This document shows, piece after piece, positions 23,991 to 32,480 of a stretch of DNA of 64,000 nucleotides (its first letter is position 1; each line of letters begins with the position of its first letter). Made by a program: the position numbers and the translations under genes. The notes beneath the pieces are model-generated. The model searched no databases. It saw nothing but the letters and a program-made list of their open reading frames with translations, and was not told where the DNA came from. This stretch comes from Plectrocnemia conspersa (taxonomy: Eukaryota > Arthropoda > Insecta > Trichoptera > Polycentropodidae): NCBI GenBank assembly GCA_009617715.1, contig VTFK01000049.1, positions 434,001 to 498,000 of the forward strand. Direction: 5' to 3'.

Positions 23991-25484
23991 TTTAGATTAC
24001 CCTCGTTTCCGCGATTAAAATAAATATTAATACGATTCGATCTGGAACGTATCTATAATATAAATTGATGGATGAGTGTAGTTTAAGAACGAGACAATAT
24101 ATTCGATAATCGGATATTCGGATTTGAATCTCTAATAGTGTTATTCCTAATATAACTATGCCCATAATAAAATACGTGCTTAGAATATTTATGTCGGCGT
24201 ACAAGGTTAAAAGTTTAACAAAAGAAAACTTTTAATGGAAGGTTCAACTATTGAATAACCAATGTCACGTTTGATAAAAAAACATGTATTTATGAAAAAA
24301 CATTTTTTAACCCAAAACGTGATACTCTCTAGCAGTTGGACTAACAAAAATTGTTTGAACAAAATATACAAAGCATATAGCGCACTTAAGATATTAAAAT
24401 GTATGAAGGTGGGTTTTTTATATGATTAAAATAATAACCTAACTTTGCATAAAATATCAACTAGATAAGATCCACAGTAATTGTTGTGTTGTATGGTACA
24501 TAAAATATTTTAATAATATGTATAATTGCAATTTATTATTAAAATATAGTTTTATGTCTATAGTTTGTGATTTATAATATGTTTATTATTATTTTTTTTT
24601 TATATTGCGTATGAAAAAAGTGCGTTAATATTATTATTATTTTTCACATGAATTAGATGAAAAACAACTAAAACGAAATATTTCAATCAATTAAAATAAG
24701 CTGCAATTGTTAGTGACACACAATATGTATGACAACTGAAAGAAAACAATAAAAAAAAACGTCAGCTAGATATATTAAGACAGATTAGGTTTACATTCGA
24801 ATGTGGCGACAAATAAATCTCTAGCCTCCTGAGACAGTGATAATCCATAATAAAAAAAAAACAGAAAAAAATATCTACTAAATATTAATTAATATAAACA
24901 GAAAAGTTTATTGGAGTTGTGGGGGAACATATTGTAAAAATCAATGTGCTACGTGGCATATACTGAACAACGTAATACCATTAGGGGTACTTTATAATAA
25001 GTTAAATATGCTATTACGGAATATTGTGTCATAAGTAAAAAATAGTATGATCGATTATGACACATGTGTACAAAAATATAGATATTAAAAAATTTAAGTA
25101 GAAACGTAGTTTTTCGACATTTTTATATTCTACTTTTTAATCGTTGAAATCGTTGTAAAAAACATGTTCTTTGAAGAAACAAAAACTATCGTACGGTGAG
25201 CTCCTGCGTCATGAAATTTGCACAGCTATATAATGTCTGAAATTTCTAGGTCAACGAAGCTGTTCTCACCTCGCAACATGAAAATATCCATTAAACTGTC
25301 AAAGACAATATTATGTTAAAATCCTGCACGCTGCTACTTTATAAAAAAAGATACAATAAAAAGGTCTAAACATAATACCTTATGTTTTCATTGAAACTTG
25401 ATAATTAAAAATCACCGCATAATTTTACATACCAGTTAAATCATTGAATCTTTAAGGCAAAAGTTGAAATAAGTACAGAGAAGT
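23991..25484. other. AT-rich non-coding DNA
   Basis: No gene, RNA or bounded element is seen. Confidence 0.5.
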
Positions 25485-26245
25485 AATTTGGGGGAGGTAT
25501 ATACCCCCCTTTGAATATGGTCAGAAAAATGCGTGTCATTTAATTAAATACTATGAATCTTATTGAAATAGAAATGGCGTCCCGGATTCTAAGCCAGAAA
25601 TCTAGGTTTATAGCCCGAAGAAAATCTAAAAAACAGTCTCGAATCTATCCCGAAAATATTGTTTAAGATATGTAATTTTAGTGATATCATATTGAAATAC
25701 ATTTTCACCGGTAGATGTATATTTTTACAAATGAAACTTTTCTATTCGTAGTATTATATACATTTACATACATCATTATTTATTTATATATGAAGAGAAA
25801 GTTATATTTTCACTATTGAAGTCCAAATACATTTTCACCAGTAGATATATATTTCTACTAGTGAAAATATAATTTAACTGATAGGCGCAGGTGAAATCAA
25901 ACGCTGCTAACTCGATTGACAGTTGCGAAACCTAACCAAATGAAAGTTAATTTGACTAATTTTAGTTTTATATTTAATTATAATTTTAGTTTTTCTATCC
26001 CAACCAATATTACTACGGACTACTGATAATAAGATTATTAGTCGAAATGTATTTAAACCGAATTTTGGTCAATAGGAGGGCGCAAAAACAATTATCACTT
26101 CTCAGAAGTCAAAAATTCACGGCAAAAGCAATAAAATCGATTTTATTGCTTTTGACGTGGATTTTTGACTTCTGAGAAGTGATAATTGTTTTTGTCGCTC
26201 TTCTATTGGTCAAAGTTCGGTTTATATGTTCCTCATTTTTTTTAG
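25485..26245 (+). repeat. Composite repeat copy, modules A-B-foldback
   Basis: Starts GGGGGAGGTATATACCCCCC (a short inverted repeat in its own right), then the A-module AGAAAAATGCGTGTCATTTA, module B and the foldback at 26050-26235. Here the two foldback arms meet directly at AATCGATTTTATTGC, with no GAACGCTCGG centre, so the palindrome is nearly spacer-free. Almost identical to 20435-21180. Confidence 0.8.
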
Positions 26246-26420
26246 ATTTAATATGAACGCTAGATAACCGAGCGTTTCCAATGCGACGGCGACTGCACTA
26301 TTTTATTGCTTTTGACGTGGATTCTAAACATTTAATGAAATATTATGAGTCTTAATGAAATCAAATTATTAAAAAAAACGACCACTGACTGGCCAATTTT
26401 ATGAAATGACATTATTTTTA
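26246..26420 (+). repeat. Right-arm fragment joined to A-module fragment
   Basis: After a 'tgaacgctagataaccgagc' spacer, a right-arm piece (GCGACGGCGACTGCAC..TTTTGACGTGGATT) is joined straight to A-module sequence (AATGAAATATTATGAGTCTT, 'cgaccactgactggcc'). This shows the modules recombine in different orders. Confidence 0.6.
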
Positions 26421-26527
26421 GAAAAGCTTTTTTTTTATTTTCGAAAGTTAAATGAGAAACGAAATTTCAGGTTATTATCTAAGTGTACGTACTAGCAACT
26501 AGCAATTTGGAAACCATATTATTTAAA

Positions 26528-26604
26528 TAAAAACGTGTATAGAATTATAAGTAAGAATGAAAACGTGTATAGAATTATAAGTAAGAATTATAAGTAAGAA
26601 TGTA
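26528..26604. repeat. Short tandem duplication
   Basis: The block AAACGTGTATAGAATTATAA followed by 'gtaagaatg' occurs twice in tandem, and the inner 'aattataagtaag' part a third time. Replication slippage. Confidence 0.8.
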
Positions 26605-26739
26605 ATTTACAAAATTTTGTACTAACTGCAAATATAAACAAAAGTAGATCGTCATAAACTAATGAGATTTTTTTATTATATTCTTTATCACATAAACATA
26701 GCTGTTATTTTCACATTTTGATATCAATACTGTTAATAA

Positions 26740-27115
26740 AAATATGGATTCTCACTTATTGTAAGTCGTAATATTATTATAAAAAGTCCTAATATGAACG
26801 CTACATAATCTAGTGATTCCAATGCGACGGAGACGGCACAATTTTATTGCTTTTGCCGTGGAAGTTCACCAGAAAATGCATGTCATTTAATGAAATACTA
26901 TGAATCCCAAAGAAATGGAAATATTAATAAAATATAATTTACAAACTATTATACAATAGTTACAAATTCCTACAAACTGAAAATATGATCGAGATTTTTT
27001 TTCTTATTATATTTTTTATCACATAAACACAAACAATATAGTTGTTATTCGTTATATTATTTTTAAATCAATACTAATAATAAAAATATTAATTCTCACT
27101 TATTGTAAGTCGTAA
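26740..27115 (+). repeat. Foldback-family spacer and right-arm fragments
   Basis: Two copies of the ATTCTCACTTATTGTAAGTC spacer (26755 and 27090) flank a right-arm piece (26820-26865) and a short A-module remnant (CCAGAAAATGCATGTCATTT). The second spacer is interrupted by the retrotransposon insertion that follows. Confidence 0.65.
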
Positions 27116-27685
27116 TATGTAGTCATATTATATTTACTATTGTGCAACAATATTCGATATGTATAATAAATTAGATAAAATGATGTTACAAAAATCACAA
27201 AATAGGGAAATGAGAGTAGTTTTAAATAAATGTATATTTACTAGTTGTCGAAGTATGATTGATAGATTGGAATGGTTAAATGTGCAAGAAATATTGAAGA
27301 TAAAGGTCTTAATATTTATATATAAGTTAAAAAATAATATGTTGCTCGAGTATTTTAATAAGTATTTAATAATAAATAAAGATGTACCTAAATTTAATAT
27401 TAGAAATAGAGAGAATTTAATGATAGTTTGGTATAAGAAAACGAGTACGGCCAAGGGAATAATGTACGGAGGTGAGAATTTGTATAATAATATTCCTAGG
27501 ACAATCCACAAATATAAAAATATAGCGGATTTCCTAAATGGAATAAAGAAACACATTCGTGCATTAAGAAATAAATTATAATGTTTAGTTTTTTTGTATT
27601 TTCTGTTTCATGTTTAATTAATTTATTTGTGTTTTATTGAAAAAAATTTAGTTCAAAAATTAGCTATGTTAGCTAAATAAATTAA
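27116..27685 (+). mobile_element. 5'-truncated non-LTR retrotransposon inserted in a foldback spacer
   Basis: The sequence on the left ends in 'gtaagtcgtaatatgtag' and on the right resumes at 'ccgctacataaccgagcc', which are adjacent in undisturbed copies of the spacer ('gtaagtcgtaatat..aacgctagataaccgag'). The insert carries the open frame at 27159-27581 and an AT-rich tail with 'ttagctaaataaattaatg'. This is the pattern expected of 5' truncation during target-primed reverse transcription. Confidence 0.6.
27159..27581 (+). CDS. C-terminal region of a non-LTR retrotransposon reverse transcriptase
   Basis: The 140-codon frame matches the post-palm tail of jockey/CR1-type ORF2 proteins. QKSQNREMRVVLNKC corresponds to the 'QNRAMRxIL' motif; DRLEWLNVQEILKIKVLIFIYK to the 'LxWLxVxQRxxYxxLxFIYK' helix; RNRENLMIVWYKKTSTAKGI and NNIPRTIHKYKNIADF to the terminal 'TRxxxxxxxP..S..FNxLPxxIxxxxxxxxFKxxLK' segment. 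The palm with the catalytic YADD is absent, so it is a truncated fragment. It has no internal stop, which suggests a rather recent insertion. The reverse strand also has a long open frame, an artefact of AT-rich codon use. Confidence 0.75.
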   Translation: MYNKLDKMMLQKSQNREMRVVLNKCIFTSCRSMIDRLEWLNVQEILKIKVLIFIYKLKNNMLLEYFNKYLIINKDVPKFNIRNRENLMIVWYKKTSTAKGIMYGGENLYNNIPRTIHKYKNIADFLNGIKKHIRALRNKL

Positions 27686-27689
27686 TGCA

Positions 27690-27905
27690 TAACCGCTACA
27701 TAACCGAGCCTTTTCAATGCGACGACGACGGCACGATTTTATTGTTTTTGACGTGGATTATAAATAATAACCTCCTTGAATTTGCACAAAAAAATTCATG
27801 CCATTGAATGATATATTAAGAATCTTAATGAAATGGAAATAATAATAAAACGACCACTGACTAGGCAAGTCTTGCCCCCACCCTCCCGAATAAGTCACAC
27901 ATCAG
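27690..27905 (+). repeat. Right-arm fragment joined to A-module
   Basis: Resumes the foldback family after the retrotransposon: CTACATAACCGAGCC, GACGACGACGGCACGATTTT, 'tgacgtggatt', then A-module sequence (GAATCTTAATGAAATGG, CGACCACTGACTAGGC). The end is degenerate (CCCACCCTCCCG). Confidence 0.65.
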
Positions 27906-28474
27906 TATATAAAATGAATTTAACAGAAAAAATACATATGCTAGCGAAAAACTAGCCATCTGACCATCGTGACACATTGGGTTAATCAGTTATGTAACGA
28001 TTTTCTTTATTCAAATAAATAAATCAATTATTTTCATAAGTAGAATAAAATATTAAAAAAAATGTTTAGATTTTAAAATGTGTATTTATAATATAGATAG
28101 ACCTTAAATTTAAAATTATTTTTTTTAAATTTGGAATGGACTTTTATAAAATATATATATCCACTAGTTATTAAGCTTAAAGATGCTGAAAATTTTGAAA
28201 TATTGCACCTTCGATACGCACGTATGGCGTAATGCAGAAACGATTCGAACCATAGACGATCGGCGTCGCGCGGATTCAAAAGCGAGCGTAAACGTTTTAA
28301 AGAAACCGTTTAAGTAAACGTAAACATACGAGACAGCTGAACTTATTAAAAGCCAACGTGCGAATAAAACATGCGGAAAATGCGGCATTTCGAGACCAAA
28401 ACATTTCACCATATGCACGCGAGAAAAAACGCTCGCCGTGTGTCGGACGCATAGGATTGTAAGGTCGCACTCAC
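27906..28474. other. Start of amon intron 1, non-coding
   Basis: Intronic sequence directly downstream of the amon exon 1 donor. The part nearest the exon (28190-28470) is GC-elevated and unique. A 'atcgtgacacattgggttaatc' block near 27965 matches the retrotransposon tail motif seen at 14820 and 40978. Confidence 0.5.
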
Positions 28475-28645
28475 CGGTCCCAAGTAGTCGAAGCCGGTCC
28501 TGCTGGCGACGCTGGCCGCGAGCGTCGGCCCCCCGGCCCTCTTCAAGCGCACCAGGAACGAGTTGGTGAAGGTGGACGACTTGGGTTTGTGCTGGCCCGC
28601 GGCGAGGGCGGCGAGCGCCAGATACGCCAGGGCGCGCCACCACAT
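28475..28645 (-). CDS. amon: Prohormone convertase 2 (amontillado), first coding exon
   Basis: Encodes 57 residues starting MWWRALAYLALAALAAG, a clear signal peptide (short positive N-region, Leu/Ala core), followed by QHKPKSS and the PC2 prodomain start: FTNSFLVRL (PC2 proteins have FTNxFLV here), a VASRTGFDYLGP helix-turn segment and then a GTGAGT donor at 28474. PC2 is a kexin-like serine endoprotease that cleaves proneuropeptides and prohormones at dibasic sites in dense-core vesicles; in Drosophila the gene is amontillado. The ATG at 28643-28645 is the only in-frame Met, with an in-frame TAG a few codons upstream. The exon ends in phase 0. The rest of the prodomain, the catalytic and P domains are not found in the remaining 28.4 kb to the left, so intron 1 probably runs past the window edge. 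Furin or PC1 would be the alternatives; FTNSFLV and GFDYLGP favour PC2. Confidence 0.75.
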
Positions 28646-28696
28646 CGTCGGCAGCCGACTGACTGACAACTACACCATTCACCCGTCGAGCGGTGG

Positions 28697-28704
28697 TGAC
28701 GTCA
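28697..28704. promoter_or_regulatory. CRE palindrome in amon promoter
   Basis: Full consensus TGACGTCA, 52 bases upstream of the amon ATG, in the context GGTGGTGACGTCACGCCCGG. This is the high-affinity CREB/ATF octamer. CREB control of prohormone convertase promoters is known for mammalian PC1/3, so the site fits an activity-regulated neuroendocrine gene. Function here is inferred. Confidence 0.55.
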
Positions 28705-28750
28705 CGCCCGGGAAGCCTCTTCCCCGCGGCCGCGTATCGATTTTCCGCGC

Positions 28751-28762
28751 GGCGCATGCGCC
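28751..28762. promoter_or_regulatory. NRF1/Ewg-type palindrome in amon promoter
   Basis: GGCGCATGCGCC is a perfect 12-base palindrome containing GCGCATGCGC, the NRF1 recognition core; the insect orthologue, Erect wing (Ewg), acts in neurons and muscle. It lies 106 bases upstream of the amon ATG. Confidence 0.5.
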
Positions 28763-28870
28763 GGCTGCCTTCGCGCCGGATCTGGCTAACTTCACTCTCA
28801 GTGACGATCTGTCGCGGAGTAACTGCCCTGCGTGAAGATGCTTTTCAATGGGGTTGTGCACTGAAAATGG

Positions 28871-29168
28871 TAATTAGATAGCACCTAAGAACAAAGGTGG
28901 AGCGCATTTTCTATCCAAGATTGAACCCTGGAAAGATCCAGAAAATTTAATGAACACACATTCATATGTACTTCTAAAACAATTTAAAAACATAATAATA
29001 TATAGCTGAAAACATCTAAGTCATTCACAAAAGTAACTGACATATATATCTTAAATAAGTTTAGATTAGAAAACGACTAAAAATTCCATTTACTAAATCA
29101 CAAAAAGAAACAAAGAACTATTTACCTGTACAGAAACAACAGAGTTTCGCCGAAAGGTGTAATAAAAC
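28871..29168. other. Intergenic DNA upstream of amon
   Basis: AT-rich sequence without recognised features. Confidence 0.4.
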
Positions 29169-29570
29169 CAGGGACGTCATTTAGGGAGGGAGCATTTGAC
29201 CAGAAAAGTGAATTTTAATGAAATTGAAATATTAAAATAAACGACCACTGACTGGCCATCTTTTGCCTCCCCTCTGGAAAAATCTAAAATGACCTCCCAG
29301 ATTCTTGATTTATTCCTCAAAGGGAATCTAAAAATTTTAAAATGTAATTTTAGTAAAATTATATTGGAGTACATTTCCACTGGTAAATATATATTTTTAC
29401 TAAAAAAAATATAATTTATCTGGCAGGTGCTAGTAAACTTATATAATTTCAACTTTTCCATATGTACTTACATATACATACCTATTAGCTACATATCATT
29501 ACTTATTTACAAGCAAAAATGTATAAATGTTACAGTAAATGTGTATTTTTCGGTATAATATACATTCTTT
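29169..29570 (+). repeat. Composite repeat copy, modules A and B
   Basis: Starts with an intact CAGGGACGTCATTT end, then AGGGAGGGAGC, GACCAGAAAAGTG and 'cgaccactgactggcc', with an inverted AAAATGACCTCCCAG end at about 29300. Module B (TTTCCACTGGTAAATATATA, 'atctggcaggtgctagtaaa') follows. The foldback module is absent here; the Tc1-like remnant begins instead. Confidence 0.7.
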
Positions 29571-30150
29571 GCCATAATTATGGGGCACCCCTTAAAATGG
29601 TGTGTAACTCTTTACAAGTGCATAGTCTGACCGAAATATTTTAGCAGGTAGATTCAGTCATAAAACTAAACAAAGGAATTTGTCGTTTTTTATTGCTCAC
29701 TTAAATTTTAAAATGAGATTGAAAGTCTTTTTGTTCAATCTCTTATTTCTTTATTTCAGGTTATATATATATTTTTTATTTAATAATTTATTTTAAAAAT
29801 TAAATAAACATTTTAAAAACGCGATTGATACGGTTTAAAGAATGTGATTCTTACAGATCAAAGCAAAAAACTAGAAGAAAACGAAGAAATGTTCTTCAAA
29901 AAAAGAGGGCCATCCATTTCTTCGCAGACGGTGAGAAGAAGGGTTTTAAAGCCCGACACAATCTTTCAGAAATAAATGAAACTCAAAGGTTAGAGTATGC
30001 CCGAAAACACCAAGATTGCACATCTGAGGATTGGGCGAGTGTCTTTTGACCGTTGAATCCAACTTAATTTATTTTAAAATTTTTAAAGCAATATATTTTT
30101 TAAATAATCATACTTTTTTAAACAATTTTTTGGAACACCTAGTGTAGTAT
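29571..30150 (+). mobile_element. Internally deleted Tc1-like element
   Basis: Encloses the transposase remnant at 29880-30110 and ends in AACAATTTTTTGGAACACCT followed by AGTGTA, whose complement reads TACACTAGGTGTTCCAAAA, the form of many Tc1-type terminal repeats. The left terminus (possibly at TACATTCTTTGCC, 29570) matches only loosely. Confidence 0.45.
29880..30110 (+). pseudogene. Tc1-like transposase remnant
   Basis: Two overlapping frames give GPSISSQTVRRRVLK (second helix-turn-helix: 'SxxTVRRxL') and then GFKARHNLSEINETQRLEYA, RKHQDCTSEDWASV (matching 'P..S..N...RL.FA..H..WT.EDW..V'), ending in a shifted frame with TVESNLIYF, corresponding to the 'SDESxFxLF' strand with the catalytic Asp replaced by Val. 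Frameshifts and loss of the C-terminal half make it dead. The family is IS630-Tc1-mariner; Tc1 branch by motif spelling. Confidence 0.75.
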
Positions 30151-30407
30151 ACCTGCATCGAAGAATCGGAGAATAATATCATATATAGCTGATTGCGTAA
30201 TACCCAAAGTCAAATATTGTGGCGGAAGCGTCATTAGGTCAAGTACAAAATATTTCTCTCAGGGGAAAATAGCTGGGAAAATAAGTACAGACAGACGTTG
30301 CATTTCGCATATTACTCCACAGTTTGTCTGCACTTCGATATCACACTATTTCAAAAATATGATAGCTATCCTTACCGATATTACAACGGACTTCTTATAT
30401 GAGAGTA
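30151..30407 (+). repeat. Foldback-family flank, left part, split by a Helitron
   Basis: Contains GACAGACGTTGCATTTCGCA, 'atgatagctatccttaccga' and ends in GAGAGTA. In other copies (for example the reverse of 53690) this runs on into 'ttggtcaaagtat'. The continuation resumes at 31807 after the Helitron. Confidence 0.65.
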
Positions 30408-31805
30408 CTAGCGGACCCGGCAATACTTGATTTGAGTATATATGTATATGAACTAAATAAATATATTTTTTTCTCCTTCTTCAGATTAAGCGCCATCTGG
30501 ATATTTTAAGAAAACAATAACAATGTTAATTTTATTTGAATTAAATAAATTTAAATTAATGAATTATTTATCTTCAGGATCATTCAATCAGCGTTTCTAA
30601 GAAGAATGATAGGAACACCAATCTTTAAATTTATGACTTGTGGTGGCAAGCGAATTCAAGAATTCAGTTGGATAATTTACTGCTCCATATTGATTCATAA
30701 CAGTATCTACCGATTTATAAGTATATGTTTCGCATGGTAAAACATGTTGAATAATGATGTTAATAACATTTACATCCACGTTTTTTGCAGCTATGACTTT
30801 TGTAATGTGTGATATCTTGAAATACGCATTGAATCATTTGCTTTTGAGTGTGTGATACTATAAAAATATATTGGTATGCAACCTGTTAATTCATCAATCG
30901 TAATTTTGCCATTTCCGATAATTGTTTTGCAAAACGTTCTGCTGAAGCATCGTTTTGCAATTGAACACGCATGCTTGTCGTCAATGTAAATTTATTACCG
31001 TGTCTCCACAAATTTGTTGATTTTAAACAGCTGATATTGAACGAAGTATAACAGGTAATGTCTAACTAACCTGCTGTTTGTTTCCACGTAAATCTTATAA
31101 TGTTCGATCCAGTGCAATTGAAATTTGTCCGACGATCAACATTTTATCAGTGGCATTGCTATGCAACAACAACAACAACAACAAAACAGTCTAAAATCAA
31201 TAATAAAAATTAATATTAAACAATTGAATAGCAACAAAATGAATTATTTCATAAAATATACTTTAGAAAACGGAGCTCAGCTTCGCCCGACTGGCTAAGT
31301 GTTTCTATGTTTTATTTGATTTATTACACCGTATTTATACATATTTTACATTGACGAAAGTGTATGATGTCATTATACCAGGAATTTGAGATACATTTAA
31401 ATCATAATTTAAACAGTGGCGAGCATCTAAAACTTAATTTATGGATCATATGTGACAGGATGCGAGTATTTAATATTAAATTAAGATATATTTAAATGAA
31501 GAAAAATACGACGTCGGCGATGTGACATCATGATATGACGTCAAAATTATAGAACGGTGGCGAACATCTAAAACTCAATTTATGGGTTATAAAGAAAAAT
31601 ATGACGGCGGCGGTGTGAATCATATTGCGAGCGCGTTTGAGCCCATTAAAAGCAACAGCTTTACCTATCGGATTTCATTCAAACTGCTCTTTAAACACTT
31701 CTGGCACTATTAACAGCAAACTGTGAAATTTTCAGTGAAATCGGTTTAGTAGTTTTTGAGTCTATAGAGTACACACATATGAACATTGCCTTTTATTTAT
31801 ATAGA
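30408..31805 (-). mobile_element. Helitron with degraded helicase, ends intact
   Basis: On the minus strand it starts TCTATATAAATAAAAGGCAA at 31805 and ends GCCGGGTCCGCTAG at 30408, flanked by A and T, exactly the Helitron insertion rule (5'-TC..CTAG-3' between A and T). The inside carries helicase remnants (30580-30780) and two diverged copies of a segment with 'ggcgaacatctaaaactcaa' (31410 and 31560). At about 1.4 kb it is internally deleted. It lies inside a foldback-family copy. Confidence 0.8.
30560..30779 (-). pseudogene. Helitron helicase C-terminal remnant
   Basis: The minus strand encodes YKSVDTVMNQYGAVNYPTEF followed by LNSLATT, matching the Helitron Pif1-like helicase motif 'Y.S.D.......NYP.EFLNSL'. 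After a frameshift it continues LKIGVPIILLRNAD, the following 'LKxGxPIMLLRN' motif. Conserved order and spacing support the assignment. Upstream helicase motifs (Walker A/B) and the Rep domain are lost. Confidence 0.8.
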
Positions 31806-31806
31806 T

Positions 31807-32240
31807 TAATCAAAGTATATTCAAACCGAATTTTGGTAAATATGATGCTACAACGACGGCGACGGCACGGTTTTATTGCTTTTGACGTGGATTTTTGACT
31901 TCTGAAAAGTGATAATTGTTTTTTGCGCTCTCCTATTGGACAAAATTCCTCATTTAATTTGTTATGTTATTATAAGTCGTAATATGAACGCTAGATAACC
32001 GGGCATACCAACGACAACGGCAAAAACACAATTTTATTATTTTTGACGTATATATATATATAAATATAAAAATATAATTTAGCTGATAAGCGCTAGTGAA
32101 ATTATATGCTGCTCTAAAATGACTATGAAACTCAATTTGACAGTTACGAAACGTTTTTTTGTCTTAAACGAATTGACAAAACCCAACTTGATCTAATGAT
32201 AAAAGTAACTATAGTTTTTGAATTTTCATACTATAAGCTT
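31807..32240 (+). repeat. Foldback-family arms and B-module end
   Basis: Resumes with TCAAAGTATATTCAAACCGA, a right arm (31855-31945), a second right-arm fragment after a CGCTAGATAACCGGGC spacer (31985-32050), then the B-module end ('agctgataagcgctagtgaaat', GACAGTTACGAAACG). Confidence 0.65.
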
Positions 32241-32317
32241 ACTAAAACATAATGCTTAATAAATTACTCAAACACGTTAATAATAATAAAATCTTGTCTA
32301 AAGCTCAATAAGGATTT

Positions 32318-32480
32318 AGATGTACGCATTCCAAACTGACCGACTATATAGAATTGTAAGACACATCCTCGAGGAACTCGACAGGAGAATGTATACTGAA
32401 ACAGTGTTTTTCGTATTTGCGAAAGCTATCGATCGCGTTTGGAACATTAAAATTGTATTTCCTCGCTATGATACTTTTTT
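32318..32480 (+). pseudogene. Non-LTR reverse transcriptase fragment (fingers/palm start)
   Basis: One frame reads YAFQTDRLYRIVRHILEELD, then MYTETVFFVFAKAIDRVWN, which matches the RT segment 'HSTxxQLxRxxxxIxxxLDxxxxTxAVFLDxxKAFDxVWH' with the catalytic Asp of the first motif replaced (VFAKAIDRVW). No further RT motifs follow in frame, so it is a fragment. Confidence 0.8.

Larger units (their letters stand above)
28646..28870 (-). promoter_or_regulatory. amon: amon promoter / 5' UTR CpG-rich region
   Basis: CpG- and GC-rich sequence immediately upstream of the amon start, very unlike the surrounding AT-rich DNA. It contains a CRE octamer, a GGCGCATGCGCC palindrome, GCGGCCGC, and insect initiator-like TCAGT matches (about 28658-28670 and 28860). 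No TATA box is evident in good position. The exact transcription start cannot be placed. Confidence 0.5.

Noticed and set aside
27137..27556. 139-codon hydrophobic frame on the minus strand
   Set aside because: Exact antisense of the reverse-transcriptase tail; a mirror effect of AT-rich codon use.
28406..28669. Longer amon start eight codons upstream
   Set aside because: The upstream codon is TTG, not ATG, and is preceded by an in-frame stop; the ATG at 28645 is the proper start.
28164..28757. Long 197-codon frame on the minus strand over the amon exon
   Set aside because: It is out of frame with the PC2 prodomain; the Arg/Ala-rich product is an artefact of GC-rich sequence read in the wrong frame.
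31536..31543. Third TGACGTCA octamer
   Set aside because: It lies inside the Helitron, so it is transposon sequence rather than a gene-linked CRE.
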